Part shown: piece by piece, positions 62,151-64,000 of the stretch
Layout of the letters: the number at the start of each line of letters is the position of its first letter
Numbering within the stretch: the stretch's first letter is position 1
NCBI RefSeq assembly: GCF_964656455.1
Contig: NC_135717.1
Span: 17,874,775 to 17,938,774, forward strand
Length of the DNA stretch: 64,000 nt
Direction of reading: 5' to 3'
Origin: Halichoerus grypus
Taxonomy: Eukaryota > Chordata > Mammalia > Carnivora > Phocidae
Translations under genes and position numbers: made by a program
Notes under the pieces: model-generated
Told to the model about the DNA's origin: nothing
Database searches by the model: none
What the model saw: the letters and a program-made list of their open reading frames with translations, nothing else

Positions 62151-62199
62151 GCATGAGGAAGTGAGCCACTGACCACTGGGGTGGCGTGGCAAGGGGCAT

Positions 62200-62340
62200 T
62201 GCTGCAGGCCTGCCTTGGATGAGACACTTAAGCTGGGCATTGAAGGATGCATAGGAGTTGGCTAGGCACACCTGAATGAGGATGGGGCGGGCCTGCCAGG
62301 CAGATGGGAGAGCACTGGTGCGAGGTGTGTGTGGGGGATT
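62200..62340 (-). mobile_element. L2-like fragment, antisense
   Basis: 'gctgggcattgaaggatgca' and 'taggagttggctaggcacac' recall old L2 reverse-complement sequence. Weak. Confidence 0.4.
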
Positions 62341-63309
62341 GGAAGAGGAGTCCGTTATCTCTTGCCCCAGGAACGCTGCCTACGAGCCACGTCCCGTGCA
62401 GGTATGTGGGGACGGGCAGGGGCAGCTCAAGCTCCTGGGGAGGTTGGCTAGGTGTCCTGCTGATCCTGGCTGGGTCGCTCAGGTGTCTAGGCACAGGCTG
62501 AGTGTTGTTGACCGAGGCTGGCCTCAGCTGGGGTGATTAGGACTCAGCCCTGCTCTCTGGGTCCCCCATCCTCCAGCGGGCTCGCCCGGGCATGACCTCG
62601 TGGTGATAAAAGAAGTACAAGCTCGGGGCCATGCCCAGGTGTGCCACATGCTTGTGTCTTGTCCACTGGCCACGGCAAGTCACATGGCTGAGCCCCCAAG
62701 TCCACGCAGAGGGTAGTGCAGAGGGTACAGACACAAGGAGGGGCCATGTCTGCAACCTGCCACACAGGGCGTTGAGGGGGGCCGAAGCGCTGCGGAGGGG
62801 TCACGCTGCAGATGAGATGGCAGAGGTCACTGGGGACGACTGGGGAGAATGGAGGGGCCAGCGGGAAGTGGGGAGGAGGTAGGAGACAGTTCCGAGCACA
62901 AGAAAGGACACGGGCCCGGACCAAGGCAACAGGGGTGGGTATAGAAGAGATTGATTATGCCACTTTTGTCCTATAAAAACCAAGGAGTCAGGCTGAGGCG
63001 CTCGGTCTGCCACGCAGATGTCACAGATGGTCCCCGGGATATAATTGGCCTTGGCCTCTGCAGAAAGGTTAATTGCTCAGATCACAGAGTCTGAGGCTCC
63101 CAGGACTGACAGAAAACCTCCCCAGTTAAGGACCCGGAGCTGGGAGCTTCTGTCCCCTCTGGTCACTTGACCAGGCTATGGGTGGCAGTGGAGGGGCAGA
63201 GACGCGGGAGGCCCTGCCCAGGGAGCTCAGACCCCGGGGAGACACTAACCATAAGCAAACATTCCGGGGGCTGTGACAGCCAGCCTTACAGGGACAGTGG
63301 AGGCTAGAG
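62341..63309. other. Unique GC-rich DNA, no gene recognised
   Basis: Overlapping frames on both strands have no recognised domains. A possible 31-bp micro-exon at 62371-62401 was considered and is treated as weak. Confidence 0.4.
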
Positions 63310-63720
63310 GCTGTTTTGGCTGCAGAAACAGAAAACTCATTCCAACAGGCCTGAGCCAAACGAGGAATTTGCTGGCTCCAGTAAGTCAGCGGTCCGGGTT
63401 GGAGCTCGGTCCCATGCAGCTGGATCCAGTGCTCTCAGCGGGCAGCTTCTGACTCTCAGCTGGGCCTTCCTGTGCCTGCCTCATTCTCGGGGGCGGGGGG
63501 GGTTACCTAGTCGCCTCCAGATGCCCCCGACAGCTCCAGGTGTCCATCCTCCCCCCTGAGCAACCAACAAGGGCAAGGGAACACCTCCTTCCCAGATGTT
63601 TCAGCAAAGGCCCGGGACTGGCTCTGATTGGCCTGGCTTGCATCCCCCGCCCATCCCTGAACCAGTCACCGTGGCCTGGGTCACAGCCCAGCTGGAACTG
63701 GGAAGGGGTGGTCTGCCTCG
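63310..63720 (+). mobile_element. Dispersed repeat, recurrent family B, copy 2
   Basis: 'ggctgcagaaacagaaaact', 'gcagctggatccagtgctct', 'cgacagctccaggtgtccat' and 'ggctctgattggcctggctt' match the order seen at 46580-47040. Confidence 0.5.
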
Positions 63721-63849
63721 CCCCAGTGCAAGGGCTGAGAACCGAGGCACAGTGGTCCCTTCAAGAAAAAGCCAGTTCTATTCCCAAAAGCGATACCGGG
63801 CTGGTCCAGGGCACCAGAGAAGGGAGTGGTGGTGGAGACGGGGTGTCCA

Positions 63850-63985
63850 TACCTACCAGGCTCCCAGAGTCATGTCGAGGAGGGAAGGGCCCTTAGGAAC
63901 TGTTGTCCAATAGCCCATTTCACAGATGAGGAGACTGAGCCAAGGATATGGTCATTTCAAAGTGGGGAAGCTGCTGAAAAGACAA
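63850..63985 (-). mobile_element. MIR-like fragment, antisense
   Basis: 'gggcccttaggaactgttgt', 'ccatttcacagatgaggaga' and 'ctgagccaaggatatggtca' resemble an old MIR-type core in reverse complement. It may be cut by the window end. Confidence 0.6.
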
Positions 63986-64000
63986 GATGGCAGAGCGGGG

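Noticed and set aside
62371..62401. 31-bp micro-exon-like segment with 'cttgccccag' acceptor and GTATGT donor
   Set aside because: It is short, its length does not preserve frame, the donor is second-rate, and it has no partner. Such combinations arise often by chance in GC-rich DNA.
1..64000. CRISPR arrays, operons, bacterial promoters or phage genes
   Set aside because: The density of MIR, L2, L1 and carnivore SINEs shows this is mammalian nuclear DNA. The tandem repeats present are microsatellites, not spacer arrays.

Overview
This window looks like nuclear DNA of a placental mammal, most likely a caniform carnivore. The main evidence is at least twelve copies of the carnivore tRNA-derived SINE family (CAN-SINE/SINEC), with heads ending in the reverse complement of GGCGCCTGGGTGGCTC and bodies reading 'gagcagggagcc..gatg..gggctcgatccc'. 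The bodies fit caniforms better than cats. The copies lack the 'tctcatgaataaataaat' tail usual in young dog SINEs, and a young L1 3' end at 7.8-8.5 kb is of the type I associate with bears, seals and mustelids. Arctoid carnivore is therefore an inference; caniform carnivore is fairly safe.

No protein-coding gene can be assigned. Nearly all open frames are chance frames in GC- or CT-rich DNA, or lie in transposon relics. The best coding candidate is a 48-bp internal exon on the + strand at 23549-23596, with a pyrimidine-rich acceptor, a GTAAGT donor and a protein-like phase-1/1 reading frame. I could not place it in a family. The window reads as intron or intergenic sequence: many ancient repeats (MIR, L2, MER5, MaLR LTRs), some old L1s, and a younger layer of SINEs and L1 pieces.

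Layout. 0-7.5 kb: MaLR LTR end, L2, MIR, an MLT1-like LTR, microsatellites, a G-run and a Z-DNA-prone tract. 7.5-9.5 kb: young L1 3' fragment carrying a SINE in its tail, then MIRs and a SINE. 9.5-17.7 kb: MIR- and MER5-rich unique DNA. 17.7-20.5 kb: a MIR split by an L1, itself split by two SINEs. 20.6-26.6 kb: SINE, long L2, candidate exon, CTCF-like motifs, and a CpG-rich stretch at 25.4-26.07 kb. 26.6-31.2 kb: TG, GATA and GGAA microsatellites, L2s and SINEs. 31.2-36.4 kb: mostly unique, with possible conserved noncoding elements, then MIRs. 36.4-39.6 kb: layered L1s, a MaLR LTR, two DNA transposons, a 50-bp duplication and an ATCC tract. 39.6-51.9 kb: mixed old repeats. 52-55.6 kb: repeat-poor and G-rich on the + strand. 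55.6-64 kb: L2s, a SINE with a perfect 17-bp duplication, an intact-ended hAT-like element, an old L1, and MIRs.

Regulatory calls (CTCF-like sites, CpG stretch, conserved-element candidates) come from motif and composition reading only. I found no undescribed multi-gene system. The most useful follow-ups are the candidate exon, the CpG/CTCF cluster at 24.7-26.1 kb and the young insertions that may be polymorphic.
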